From NCBI GenBank assembly GCA_016716305.1, contig JADJWP010000002.1, positions 3,222,501 to 3,286,500 of the forward strand: DNA of 64,000 nt. The letters run 5' to 3'. Position numbers and translations under genes: made by a program. The notes below the pieces were generated by a model. The model did not search any database. It worked only from the letters and a program-made list of their open reading frames with translations, and was not told the origin of the DNA. Positions 17,368-26,622 of the stretch are shown here, one piece after another (the first letter of the stretch is position 1; each line of letters begins with the position of its first letter). The DNA comes from Chloracidobacterium sp. (lineage in GTDB: Bacteria; Acidobacteriota; Blastocatellia; Pyrinomonadales; Pyrinomonadaceae).

Positions 17368-17493
17368 CTAGCGAGCGTTTTGGATCGCCGGAAGAAGCAG
17401 GCCGATCAAAACCGGTATTGATGCCGAAACAACAAGAAGTTCGATGAGTGTGAAACCCATGATGCCTTTGAGTCGATTAGTAGTGTTCTTCAT
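17368..17493 (-). CDS. 41-residue prepilin-like peptide (type IV pilin N-terminal segment only)
   Basis: The peptide opens with a short basic leader (MKNTTNRLKGIMG), then the prepilin peptidase site G-FTLIELL with the conserved Glu at +5. A hydrophobic helix (VVSASIPVLIGLLLP) follows, ending AIQNAR and a TAG stop. The form matches the first 30 residues of pseudopilins with an IGLLLPAIQ-type helix, but the globular domain is absent. It is not obviously debris: AAAGGAGAA lies 8 bases before the ATG and a terminator follows the stop. It should insert in the inner membrane and could be processed by PilD. No pilus assembly gene is in the window. It could be a minor pilin, a regulator of pilin assembly, or a truncated remnant. 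Confidence 0.72.
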   Translation of the reverse strand: MKNTTNRLKGIMGFTLIELLVVSASIPVLIGLLLPAIQNAR

Positions 17494-17670
17494 AATTAGT
17501 TCTCCTTTGTTAAGTATCTCGGATGTCATTATCGTCATCCGATAGAGAATGCGTAGCGATCAGGAAAAAACTATCATCGAATAGACAATTTTTAAGCTTA
17601 ACGTGAAAAACCGCACCGGCGTCCGGTGCGTACAATCAATGATCTTTGTTCGGTTCGGAGCCTAATACAT
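17494..17670. promoter_or_regulatory. Divergent intergenic region with a perfect inverted repeat
   Basis: Between the small prepilin-like gene and the M16 peptidase gene. At 17612-17630 CGCACCGG and CCGGTGCG form a perfect 8-bp inverted repeat with a CGT centre, followed directly by TACAAT, which could be a -10 box for the peptidase gene. On the minus strand the hairpin is followed by GTTTTTC, so it might instead stop antisense transcripts. A second, looser repeat, CGGATG and CATCCG, lies at about 17520-17541. Confidence 0.45.
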
Positions 17671-20487
17671 ATGTTGAGAAAGATATTTTCACTCGCAATG
17701 ATCGTTACACTCGTTTCTTCGATCGGTCTTGGCCAGCGAAAACCTGCGTTCAAGATCGATTTCGAAAAGTTCACTTTGCCGAACGGGCTTGAGGTGATCT
17801 TTCACATCGACCGTTCCGATCCGGTCGTGGCGGTTTCGTTGACCGCCCATGTCGGTTCGGCCCGAGAAAAGGCGGGTCGTACCGGATTTGCACATATGTT
17901 CGAGCATTTGCTGTTTCTCGAATCGGAGAATCTGGGTAAGGGCGGGCTTGACAAATTGACCGCGCGAATCGGCGGTTCCGGTGCTAACGGTTCCACTAGC
18001 AGGGACCGTACGAACTACTTGCAGACGGTTCCTAAAGATGCTCTCGAAAAGATGCTCTGGGCCGAGGCTGACAAGCTCGGGTGGTTCATCAACACTGTCA
18101 CCGAAGCCGTCTTGGCGAAAGAAAAACAGGTCGTTAAGAACGAAAAGCGTCAAGGTGTCGACAATAACCCGTACGGGCATACTTCCTACGTCATTGATAA
18201 AGCTCTTTATCCGGAAGATCATCCCTACAACTGGCAGGTGATCGGGTCACTTGAAGATCTTCAGAATGCCGAACTTGAGGATGTGAAGGAGTTCTTCCGC
18301 AAATGGTACGTACCGAACAACGTGACGCTAACCGTTGCAGGAGATTTCGACAAGGCGCAGGCGAAACGGTGGGTCGAAAAGTATTTCGGTGAGATCAAGC
18401 GCGGAGAGGATATAAAACCGCTCGAAAAGCGGCCGGGTGTCGTCAAGGAAACCGTCAAGTTCTATCATGAAGATAATTTTGCCCGGCTTCCCGAACTAAC
18501 GATGGCTTGGCCGACTGTCGAGGAGTTTCATCCGGATTCGTATGCACTTAGCGTGCTTGCACAATATCTTTCACGAGGAAAAAAGGCTCCGTTTTACCAG
18601 GTCCTGGTCGAGAACAGGAAACTTGCTGCAAACCTGAGGACTTCGAACGACACGTCGGAGCTTGCCGGTCAATTCGAGTTGTCTGTCAGAGCATTCGCCG
18701 GGAAAGATCTTGACGAGGTGGCAGCTGGAGTGGACGAAGCATTCGCGAAGTTCGAAAGAGAGGGTATTTCGGAAAATGATCTGAATCGGATCAAAGCGGG
18801 TCAGGAGACACAGTTCTACAACTCGTTATCGAGTGTTCTTGGAAAGGGCGTGCAGCTTACGCAATACAATATTTTTGCGGGGGATCCGGGTTTCGTAGAA
18901 AAAGACATCGCCAACATTCTCGCCGTGACATCGGCGGACGTACGCCGAGTCTACGAAAAATATATCAAAAACAAGAATTATGTCGCGACCTCGTTCGTCC
19001 CGAAAGGGAAGATCGAGCTTGCCCTCGAGGGGTCGAAGATCGCGGCTGTGGTCGAAGAGCAGATCGTGCAAGGGGCAGAACAAGAGGTCGATCCAACGAT
19101 CGCGGCAAAATACGAACGAACGCCGTCAAGTTTTGACCGCACGGTCGAACCACCCTTCGGCCCCACTCCAGAGGTGAAGCTTCCGATCATTTGGGAAAGC
19201 AAGCTCTCGAACGGAATGCGTGTCTACGGTATAGAAAACGTTGAGGTTCCGCTTGTCCAGTTTGAGATCGTCATGGACGGCGGGTTGCTCTTGGAGGATA
19301 TCAACAAGGTCGGCGTTTCGCAGCTGCTTGGCCAACTCATGACGCAGGGCACGGCGAAACGCACCCCGGTCGAGCTCGAGGAGGCGATACAGCAACTCGG
19401 TGCGACCATCAATGTTGGAGCCGGAACTGAGGATTTCAGGTTTCGCGTCAATACACTCGCTAGAAATTTTGCTCCAACGCTCGCATTGTTAGAAGAGATG
19501 TTGCTCGAACCCAGATGGGACGCGAAAGAATTCGATCTGATCAAACAACGAACGATCGCATCGATCCGGCAGCAGGAGGCACTGCCGAATTCGATCGCGC
19601 AGATCGAGTTCAACAAGCTGGTATACGGCGAGAGCGATATTCGTTCGAAAAACCCGCTTGGTTCCATCGCGTCGGTGAACTCGATCACAATGGACGACCT
19701 GAAGGCGTATTATGCCCGAAATCTCTCGCCTTCGGTTGCCCGTATGCACCTCGTTGGTGCGATCGACAAAAAGCAGGTGGCCGGGGGGCTTAAGAGCCTG
19801 ACCTCCAGGTGGAAGGCAAAGCCAGTGACGCTGCCGGTGCTCAAAGCTCCGTCCAGGCCGGAACGTTCGCAGGTTTATTTTTACGATGTTCCCGGCGCAG
19901 TTCAGTCGGTCTTACGGATCGGTTATCCGTCGATGGGTATGAACGATCCCGACCAATATCCCGCCGTTGTGATGAACTACATCCTTGGCGGCGGCGGATT
20001 TGCCTCGCGGCTGACTCAGCAGCTCCGCGAAACCAAGGGGTATACTTATGGGATCAATTCATCGTTCTCGGGCACTCGTGATACCGGACTCTTCTCGATC
20101 TTCAGCGGTGTCCGAAGCAATGTGACGCTCGAATCGGTTCAGCTGATAAGGCTCATCGTCGACAACTATGCTAAGGATTTTTCGACTGACGATCTGGCAA
20201 CTACAAAGAGCTTTCTTACCAAGAGTAATGCTCGGGCATTCGAGACCTCCGGAGCAAAGCTAAACATGCTCGAGAACATCAGTAAGTATGGTTGGCGACC
20301 GGATTATGTAAAACAGCGTGAGCAGATAGTTCGGGAAATGACGGTCGAACGAATTCGAGAACTTTCCGGAAAGTATCTCGATAGCGGCCGAATGTATTGG
20401 CTTGTGGTTGGCGATGCGAAATCACAGTTACCGAGATTGAAGGAACTTGGATTCGGCGAGCCCATCGTGATCTCGTCAAAGAACTAA
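17671..20487 (+). CDS. Secreted M16-family zinc peptidase, two-unit form
   Basis: A 938-residue peptidase. ATG at 17671 gives a clear signal peptide (MLRKIFSLAMIVTLVSSIGLG); the frame is open from 17626 but lacks a sensible start there. The first unit has the inverted zinc motif HMFEHLLF (HxxEH) near residue 75 and RTNYLQTVP, so it is the active half. The second unit (from about 510, SNGMRVYGIENVEVPLV) lacks HxxEH and is the usual inactive partner, with the RETKGYTYGI arginine-tyrosine motif near 790. Fused pairs of this kind close around unfolded peptides in the periplasm. Confidence 0.92.
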   Translation: MLRKIFSLAMIVTLVSSIGLGQRKPAFKIDFEKFTLPNGLEVIFHIDRSDPVVAVSLTAHVGSAREKAGRTGFAHMFEHLLFLESENLGKGGLDKLTARIGGSGANGSTSRDRTNYLQTVPKDALEKMLWAEADKLGWFINTVTEAVLAKEKQVVKNEKRQGVDNNPYGHTSYVIDKALYPEDHPYNWQVIGSLEDLQNAELEDVKEFFRKWYVPNNVTLTVAGDFDKAQAKRWVEKYFGEIKRGEDIKPLEKRPGVVKETVKFYHEDNFARLPELTMAWPTVEEFHPDSYALSVLAQYLSRGKKAPFYQVLVENRKLAANLRTSNDTSELAGQFELSVRAFAGKDLDEVAAGVDEAFAKFEREGISENDLNRIKAGQETQFYNSLSSVLGKGVQLTQYNIFAGDPGFVEKDIANILAVTSADVRRVYEKYIKNKNYVATSFVPKGKIELALEGSKIAAVVEEQIVQGAEQEVDPTIAAKYERTPSSFDRTVEPPFGPTPEVKLPIIWESKLSNGMRVYGIENVEVPLVQFEIVMDGGLLLEDINKVGVSQLLGQLMTQGTAKRTPVELEEAIQQLGATINVGAGTEDFRFRVNTLARNFAPTLALLEEMLLEPRWDAKEFDLIKQRTIASIRQQEALPNSIAQIEFNKLVYGESDIRSKNPLGSIASVNSITMDDLKAYYARNLSPSVARMHLVGAIDKKQVAGGLKSLTSRWKAKPVTLPVLKAPSRPERSQVYFYDVPGAVQSVLRIGYPSMGMNDPDQYPAVVMNYILGGGGFASRLTQQLRETKGYTYGINSSFSGTRDTGLFSIFSGVRSNVTLESVQLIRLIVDNYAKDFSTDDLATTKSFLTKSNARAFETSGAKLNMLENISKYGWRPDYVKQREQIVREMTVERIRELSGKYLDSGRMYWLVVGDAKSQLPRLKELGFGEPIVISSKN

Positions 20488-20552
20488 GGGACGGATCTCC
20501 GACGGCCGCCGATTGCGGAAAGACGGTTTGTAAACTGCATCGCAAGCGTAAA

Positions 20553-21584
20553 ATGGCGAAGAAAAAGGCGATAGCCAAAACGGAAAAGAAGATATTGATC
20601 ACGGGTGGAACCGGATTCCTTGGTGCTGAGATCGTCCGTCGATTGACCGATGCCGGAGCACGAAATCTGCGTGTGATGGCATCGAGAGTTCCCGACTGGA
20701 TGAAGGAATCAGGGGTCGAGCCGATGCTTGGATCGGTAACAAGCCGCGAAAACGTTGCCGCAGCGGTCGCGAACGTCTCGGTTGTGCTCCATCTCGCGGG
20801 GAAGGTTTCGCGTAACAATGACGACGCGGCCGCAATGAACAAAATCCATGTCGAGGGTACCAGGCTGCTTTGCGAAGCAGCGAAGGTAGCCGGAGTTCAG
20901 ACCGTTGTTCTGGCGTCTTCGAGCGGCACGATTGCCGTCAGCGAAGATCCCGAAGAGATCGACGAGACCTATCCTCAGCCCGTTGATGTGATCTCTCGCT
21001 GGGCCTACTATTCATCGAAGTATTATCAAGAGCGAACTGCGCTTGAGAATTTTGACGGTGATGGACGCAAGCTAGTGATACTCAATCCGACACTTTTGCT
21101 CGGTCCTGGAGACGAAAGGTTAAGTTCGACCAAAGTCGTTCTCGATTTCCTCGGGCGCAAGATACCATATTGTCCAAGCGGCGGGTTAAGTGTGGTCGAC
21201 AACCGCGATGTTGCGAAAGCGTTCATAAATTCGATCGAAAAAGGACGCCACAAAGAGAAGTATCTTCTTGGGGCAGGCAACATGACATTTGCAGATTTTT
21301 TTGGCAGGCTTTCCCGCTTGTCGGGCATTTCTCCACCGATGCTGCGCGTCCCGAAGAAGATCGCGGTTGCTGGAGCCGGAATCATTGATTCGGTATTTCG
21401 GAATTGGAACAAAACGTCGCCGATCGAACCGGGCGAGGTCGAGCAGGCGGAATACTTCTGGTATCTGAATAGTGCGAAAGCCGAAGAAGAACTGGGATTT
21501 GTGCCTCGCGATACGCAGGAAACGCTTCAAGATACGATCACCTATCTAAGAAAGAACTTTCTTGGAGCAGATGTCTTTAGTTAA
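20553..21584 (+). CDS. NAD-dependent epimerase/dehydratase (extended SDR family)
   Basis: A 343-residue protein starting at 20553 (MAKKKAIAKTEKKILITGGT); the longer open frame from 20397 overlaps the M16 gene. The Rossmann motif GGTGFLG near residue 20, the strand VVLHLAGKVS near 75, and the active-site YYSSK (YxxxK) near 155 are present, with LNPTLLLGPGD after it as in 3-beta-hydroxysteroid dehydrogenase-like and HpnA-like members. It oxidises or epimerises a sugar nucleotide, sterol-like or hopanoid-linked substrate; which one cannot be read from sequence. The basic N-terminal tail is unusual. It follows the M16 gene by 65 bases. Confidence 0.85.
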   Translation: MAKKKAIAKTEKKILITGGTGFLGAEIVRRLTDAGARNLRVMASRVPDWMKESGVEPMLGSVTSRENVAAAVANVSVVLHLAGKVSRNNDDAAAMNKIHVEGTRLLCEAAKVAGVQTVVLASSSGTIAVSEDPEEIDETYPQPVDVISRWAYYSSKYYQERTALENFDGDGRKLVILNPTLLLGPGDERLSSTKVVLDFLGRKIPYCPSGGLSVVDNRDVAKAFINSIEKGRHKEKYLLGAGNMTFADFFGRLSRLSGISPPMLRVPKKIAVAGAGIIDSVFRNWNKTSPIEPGEVEQAEYFWYLNSAKAEEELGFVPRDTQETLQDTITYLRKNFLGADVFS

Positions 21585-21713
21585 GAGATCTGTCAAATTG
21601 CGCGTTTGACCAAAAAAGATCGCGTCCGGCCATATTGACTTTGTACTCATCACAAAGCCGATCCTTACGCTACAATACAGATCTTAAGAACCACGAGCTT
21701 TGACTATGAGAGA

Positions 21714-23018
21714 TCAGTCATTTTTCGCGACTTCGCGTCTACCTTTCAGCCAACCCGAAAAGAAATAAATGATCAGTCCGATAACTATCGCGATCAGTAT
21801 CGGAATTCCTTCCTTCGCAAAATCCACACGCGTCAATAGCCATACGATCAAGCCGATAGATAGAATGGCCGCCAAAACGCCGAACGGTGCGGAAAACCTT
21901 GCTTCAGGCGCATCACCGCGCCGTCTAAAAACGGGCAGAGCAAGACACGTGGTTGCGTATACGAGCAATCGGGTAATAGTTGCGATCGCAAGTGCAGTAA
22001 GAAAGGTAGAGAAGATCGTCAGAATAAGTATGACCACCGAAGTCAAAAGTATCGAGACCCACGGAGTCTTGAAGCTTTCATGGGTACGACTCAGCGTCGA
22101 CGGAAGGTCGCCGTTCTCAGACATTGCAAACAGCAGCCTCGTACTTCCAAGCAATCCGACATTTAAGTTCCCGAGGATAGACACAAGTGCCCCAACCGTG
22201 ATGAATGCTGCTCCGTACGTCCCCAGAAAAATGGCTCCGGCGTCAGCAAGCGGCCGCTCCGATTGAGCGAGTCCCGAAAGTGTCCCGATGCTCACAACCT
22301 GGATCAAGATATATAGAACGGCAACAACACCAAGGGCGACGAAGAGGGCAATTGGGGTGTTTCGCTGCGGATCCTTTGTCTCACCGCCCATCACGACCCC
22401 GACCTCGAAACCGACAAATGCATAGATCAGTAAAAGCACGGCACTTGAAAATGCTCCGTACTCGGGAACAGTGTCGAACGTGAAGTTTTCCGGCTGAATA
22501 AAAAAGATGCCTACAGCGACGAAAACGAACAACGGTATCAATTTACCGGCAGTGAATATGTTCGTCATCATGGCCGATTGCTTTACGCCGATCAGGTTCA
22601 CAACGAAAATCGTCAGAACCACAACGCTGATAGATGCGACACGAAATGTTCCTTGGCTGGCTTGCGGGACAAAAAAACCGAAATAGGTGATCAGGAGATT
22701 GCAGTTTGCCGCAAATGTCGTCACACGAACGATCCAATACAGCCAGCCGACCTCGAAACCCACTACTGGTCCAAATGCTTCTCGAGCATACAGATACGGT
22801 CCGCCAGTGGCAGAAAACCGACTCGCGACCTCTGCGTAACAAACGACAATAAAACTGATGATCATCGCACACGCGAAGAAGGCGACAAGGCTCCACGTGC
22901 CGATCAACGCATGAACCTTAGCCGGCAGTCCAAATATGCCGGCTCCGATTATTGTGTTTATGAATATTGCGGTAAGGTCCCAACGGCCGATGCCGCGGAT
23001 CAGCTTCTGTTCGTTCAT
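21714..23018 (-). CDS. APC-superfamily amino acid permease
   Basis: A 434-residue inner-membrane transporter with about 12 hydrophobic helices. The first helix carries the substrate-binding break IGAGIFGLP near residue 25, and SRFSATGGPYLYAREAFGP follows near 65-85, both characteristic of the APC family (LeuT fold). The Glu-rich FVGFEVGVVMGGE near 200 is also typical. It probably imports an amino acid by proton or sodium coupling. With peptidases on both sides, uptake of peptide-derived amino acids is plausible; the actual substrate is unknown. It is convergent with the epimerase gene, and the 129-base gap holds no clear terminator. Confidence 0.9.
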   Translation of the reverse strand: MNEQKLIRGIGRWDLTAIFINTIIGAGIFGLPAKVHALIGTWSLVAFFACAMIISFIVVCYAEVASRFSATGGPYLYAREAFGPVVGFEVGWLYWIVRVTTFAANCNLLITYFGFFVPQASQGTFRVASISVVVLTIFVVNLIGVKQSAMMTNIFTAGKLIPLFVFVAVGIFFIQPENFTFDTVPEYGAFSSAVLLLIYAFVGFEVGVVMGGETKDPQRNTPIALFVALGVVAVLYILIQVVSIGTLSGLAQSERPLADAGAIFLGTYGAAFITVGALVSILGNLNVGLLGSTRLLFAMSENGDLPSTLSRTHESFKTPWVSILLTSVVILILTIFSTFLTALAIATITRLLVYATTCLALPVFRRRGDAPEARFSAPFGVLAAILSIGLIVWLLTRVDFAKEGIPILIAIVIGLIIYFFSGWLKGRREVAKND

Positions 23019-23107
23019 TATGCGTCACTTTTTGGCCAGCTTTTGCGGGAGATGATTTTCGTTTATACTCTGAAAATCAACTCACGTAAAGAAAGCAGCA
23101 AATAAAA

Positions 23108-24115
23108 ATGATGCCCGTCATTAACCGATCGAAAGCGGCAGTGATCACACTGACCTTGTTTCTGACAGTCGCTGCGGCGGCGAAGATCGCGCCGAAAGAA
23201 AACGAGATCGTTAAACCCAAGGACTATCGTCCGCTTGAGATGGTCTCTTCAAACCGGCTGAAATCGGCATTGGATTCGGTAGTCGGCGAGGTGATCAACT
23301 CGTATCGTCAGCAGGGAATCAAGAATGAGGAACTCGCCGTTACGCTGATCGATCTGAGCGATCCTGCCAGACCTCAAATCGCCGACCATCGAGGTGAAGC
23401 AAAGATCTACCCGGCGAGCGTCGTCAAGATGTTCTATATGGCGGCCCTGTATCAGCAGCTCGAGGACCGAAAGGTCGCGATGACCAAAGAGCTTGAGCGT
23501 GGATTGAGGGATATGATCGTTGATTCATCGAACGAAGCGACTCAGTACATAGTCGATGTCTTAACGAACACCTCCAGCGGAAGCGAACTTTCGCAGAAGG
23601 AATTCGATCTATGGGCCTTTCGCCGCAACCGAATGAACCGGTATTTCGCGTCAATGGGTTTTACAAATATCAACGTCAACCAGAAAACCCATTGCGAGGA
23701 CGCATACGGAATCGAACAGCAGTTTCGCAATTACAAAGGTGAGAATCGGAATATGCTTACGACCAACGCGGCTGCTCGCTTGATCGCCGAGATCGCTGTA
23801 GGCCGGTCAGTGAGTGCCGAACGCAGCGAAATGATGCGTCAGCTATTGAAGCGCGATCCGTTCGCAACCGGAAAAGACGCCAACAGCCAGGCAACAGATT
23901 TCTCAGGAATGGCACTATTGGAGAAAAAACTGACCGGTGCAAGGCTTTGGTCGAAGGCGGGCTGGACCAGCCGCACTCGACACGATGCGGCATACATTGA
24001 AACACCGGATGGATCGCGGTTTGCGATCGCCGTGTTTACCGAGAATCATGCCAATGAAAAAAACGTGATCCCGATGATCGTCAGTCGGATAATAGACAAA
24101 CTGAGAGAGGTATAG
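23108..24115 (+). CDS. Secreted class A beta-lactamase-fold serine hydrolase
   Basis: A 335-residue protein with an N-terminal signal segment (about residues 9-22). The serine hydrolase core has the SxxK motif in PASVVKMF near residue 102, SSN at the SDN-loop position near 140 (SSNEATQYI), and KAG in SKAGWTS near 285, where class A enzymes have KTG. These place it in the beta-lactamase/transpeptidase fold, but the set is not diagnostic for antibiotic hydrolysis; many such proteins are peptidases or cell-wall enzymes. A TATACT about 40 bases upstream could be its -10 box. The S9 peptidase gene starts 7 bases after its stop. Confidence 0.78.
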   Translation: MMPVINRSKAAVITLTLFLTVAAAAKIAPKENEIVKPKDYRPLEMVSSNRLKSALDSVVGEVINSYRQQGIKNEELAVTLIDLSDPARPQIADHRGEAKIYPASVVKMFYMAALYQQLEDRKVAMTKELERGLRDMIVDSSNEATQYIVDVLTNTSSGSELSQKEFDLWAFRRNRMNRYFASMGFTNINVNQKTHCEDAYGIEQQFRNYKGENRNMLTTNAAARLIAEIAVGRSVSAERSEMMRQLLKRDPFATGKDANSQATDFSGMALLEKKLTGARLWSKAGWTSRTRHDAAYIETPDGSRFAIAVFTENHANEKNVIPMIVSRIIDKLREV

Positions 24116-24121
24116 GACAAA

Positions 24122-26557
24122 ATGAAGCATCTAAGAAATACGCTTGTAACACTTTTGCTGTTCAGCATCGGAGCCTTCGCACAAGGTTCATATCAAAAGC
24201 CGCCGAAAGAGATCTTGGACGTACTGAACGCGCCTGCAATTCCTTCGACATCGATATCACCAACCCGCGACCGAATAGCGCTCCTTGAGATACAGCGGTA
24301 TCCGCCGGTCGCGGAGCTTGCCGAACCGATGCTTCGTCTTGCCGGTTTACGGATCAATCCAACGAACAACGCACAGCATAGACAAAACTACTCAGTTGGC
24401 GTAACGCTCCAGAATATTTCCGACGGTAAGAGGACGGCTGTGAAGCTGCCTGCCGGTGCAAAGATCGTTTCTCCACAATGGTCGCCGGACGGGAAGTACA
24501 TCGCCGCTGGCAATATCACTCGCTCGGGCGTGGAGTTGTGGCTGATAGAAACGGGAACCGGACGAGCGACACGGGTACCAAATATATACGTCAATACCGC
24601 ATTTGGCGGATTTGGCTGGGAAGGAGCGTCGATCCTTATGGCAACGCTCGTTCCCTCAAACCGCGGTCCGGCTCCGGCCTATCAGGATATTGCTCCAATG
24701 GAACCGAACATTCAGGAGACGAGCGGGCGAAGCGGCGCTGTCGCGACATTTCAAGACCTCCTTAAGAGTCCGAATGACGAACGACTTTTCGAGTACTATA
24801 CAACCTCTCAGCTCGCAACGGTCGACACAAGCGGTCGTGTTCGGACGATCGGTAAGCCCGGTATTTACGATTCGTTTTCGCCCTCACCAGACGGAAAATA
24901 CTACCTCGTCTCGCGAATAAGCCGGCCGTTCTCTTACCTTTTCCCGTTCTCGCGCTTTCCGAAGGTCGTCGAGGTGTGGGATACAAATGCGAAGGTTGTT
25001 CATACGCTGGCGAACATTCCACTTCAAGATGCGCTCCCGGTTCAGGGTGTGCAGACTGGGCCGCGCGGTTACGGATGGATCCCGACCGAAGCCGCGACGC
25101 TGATGTGGGTCGAGGCTTTGGACGGTGGTGATCCGCGGACAAGAGTGACCCCGCGAGACAAGATCGTCAAGTTAGCGGCACCGTTCAGCGGGGCGCCGGT
25201 CGAAGTCGTTAAAACGGAACAGCGCTATCAGGGCCGCGCTTTCGGCGAACGTGACGGGCTGTTATTGTTTTTTGATTTCAACCGCGACACACGTAAAAGG
25301 CGGATCTTCATGACGGATCATCGGAACCCCGCAGAAGTGAAGTTGATATCCGACCTGAATGTCAGCGATAGATACAACGACATCGGAACACCTGTCACGA
25401 AAACGCTTCCAAATGGTAACAGCGTTATACGTCAATTCGGCGATCAGATCTTCTTGACCGGAGCCGGAGCATCGCCCGAAGGCGACCGTCCTTTCTTCAG
25501 GACGATGAACCTCAAAACGTTGGAAATTAGAGAGATCTTTCGTTCCGGGATCGAGGAGTACGAGTCGTTCGTCGGGATGATGGACGATGAGGGAATGAAC
25601 TTTATCACCCGAAAAGAATCGATCTCTGAGCCGCCAAATCTCTTCATCAGACAAGTGTGTCCTCCCAATAAAGTTTGTACTGCGCTCGCCTACCGGCAGA
25701 TCACGGATTTTAAGGATCCGTCACCACAACTACGTGGCATAACGAAGCAACTTGTAACGTACAAACGCGCCGACGGGGTCGATCTTTCGTTCACGCTTTA
25801 TCTTCCGCCCGGCTATACAAAGGGAACTCGCTTGCCTACGGTTGTCTGGGCATATCCGCTTGAATTCACCGATCCCAGTGTTGCAGGCCAGGTTTCTGGT
25901 TCGCGCAATCGTTTCACCCAGATCGGCGGTTATTCTCATCTCTTCTTTCTGCTCCAGGGCTATGCTGTCCTCGATGACGCGACAATGCCTATCGTGGGAG
26001 ATCCTGAAACAGTCAACGATACTTTTGTTAAGCAGATCGTTGATTCGGCAAAGGCCGCGATTGACAAGGGAGTTGAGTTGGGTGTGGTCGATCCGGAGCG
26101 CGTTGGCGTCGGAGGCCATAGCTATGGAGCATTCATGACCGCTAATCTGCTTGCTCATTCCGATCTATTCAGGGCAGGTATCGCCCGAAGCGGCGCTTAC
26201 AATCGGACGCTAACGCCGTTCGGTTTTCAGTCAGAACGTCGGACCTTTTGGGAAGCTCCGGATCTGTATGCGAAGGTCTCTCCATTCTTCTACGCTAACA
26301 AGATCAATGAGCCGGTGTTGTTGATCCATGGGGAAGCTGATAACAATCAGGGAACGTTTCCGATACAGTCTGAGCGATTGTTTGCTGCGATCCGCGGAAA
26401 TGGCGGCACTGCTCGCCTCGTAATGCTTCCGCTTGAATCACACGGCTACGCAGGACGCGAGTCAATAGAACACACGCTTTTCGAACAGATAAATTGGTTC
26501 GATAAGTATGTTAAAAATGCGTCTCCCCGCAGGTCTTCTCAGACCGCTTCAAGGTAG
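24122..26557 (+). CDS. Secreted S9-family prolyl oligopeptidase-like serine peptidase
   Basis: An 811-residue protein with a signal peptide (MKHLRNTLVTLLLFSIGAFA). Residues about 60-520 have repeating strands (WSPDGKYIAAGN, FSPSPDGKYYLVS) fitting the seven-bladed propeller of the S9 family. The alpha/beta hydrolase domain follows, with the nucleophile in GGHSYGAFM near 668, Asp in HGEADNNQG near 738 and His in ESHGYAG near 773. The form is like plant and bacterial glutamyl endopeptidase-type S9 enzymes. It should cleave peptides in the periplasm or outside. It is co-transcribed with the preceding hydrolase. Confidence 0.92.
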   Translation: MKHLRNTLVTLLLFSIGAFAQGSYQKPPKEILDVLNAPAIPSTSISPTRDRIALLEIQRYPPVAELAEPMLRLAGLRINPTNNAQHRQNYSVGVTLQNISDGKRTAVKLPAGAKIVSPQWSPDGKYIAAGNITRSGVELWLIETGTGRATRVPNIYVNTAFGGFGWEGASILMATLVPSNRGPAPAYQDIAPMEPNIQETSGRSGAVATFQDLLKSPNDERLFEYYTTSQLATVDTSGRVRTIGKPGIYDSFSPSPDGKYYLVSRISRPFSYLFPFSRFPKVVEVWDTNAKVVHTLANIPLQDALPVQGVQTGPRGYGWIPTEAATLMWVEALDGGDPRTRVTPRDKIVKLAAPFSGAPVEVVKTEQRYQGRAFGERDGLLLFFDFNRDTRKRRIFMTDHRNPAEVKLISDLNVSDRYNDIGTPVTKTLPNGNSVIRQFGDQIFLTGAGASPEGDRPFFRTMNLKTLEIREIFRSGIEEYESFVGMMDDEGMNFITRKESISEPPNLFIRQVCPPNKVCTALAYRQITDFKDPSPQLRGITKQLVTYKRADGVDLSFTLYLPPGYTKGTRLPTVVWAYPLEFTDPSVAGQVSGSRNRFTQIGGYSHLFFLLQGYAVLDDATMPIVGDPETVNDTFVKQIVDSAKAAIDKGVELGVVDPERVGVGGHSYGAFMTANLLAHSDLFRAGIARSGAYNRTLTPFGFQSERRTFWEAPDLYAKVSPFFYANKINEPVLLIHGEADNNQGTFPIQSERLFAAIRGNGGTARLVMLPLESHGYAGRESIEHTLFEQINWFDKYVKNASPRRSSQTASR

Positions 26558-26576
26558 ACGTCCTATTTCGATCTGA

Positions 26577-26622
26577 ACGATCCGGGCCCGAACAAATGCG
26601 AGTTCGGGACGGGTCGTTTTTT
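26577..26622 (+). terminator. Rho-independent terminator after the S9 peptidase
   Basis: A long imperfect stem (ACGATCCGGGCCCGAAC against GTTCGGGACGGGTCGT, loop AAATGCGA) followed by six T. The T-run overlaps the stop codon of the convergent GGDEF-EAL gene. Confidence 0.85.

Noticed and set aside
21581..21687. Near inverted repeat TTAAGAGATCTGT / ACAGATCTTAA flanking an 83-base gap between convergent genes
   Set aside because: The arms differ by a two-base gap, the loop is long, and AGATCT is palindromic by itself; it could be chance.
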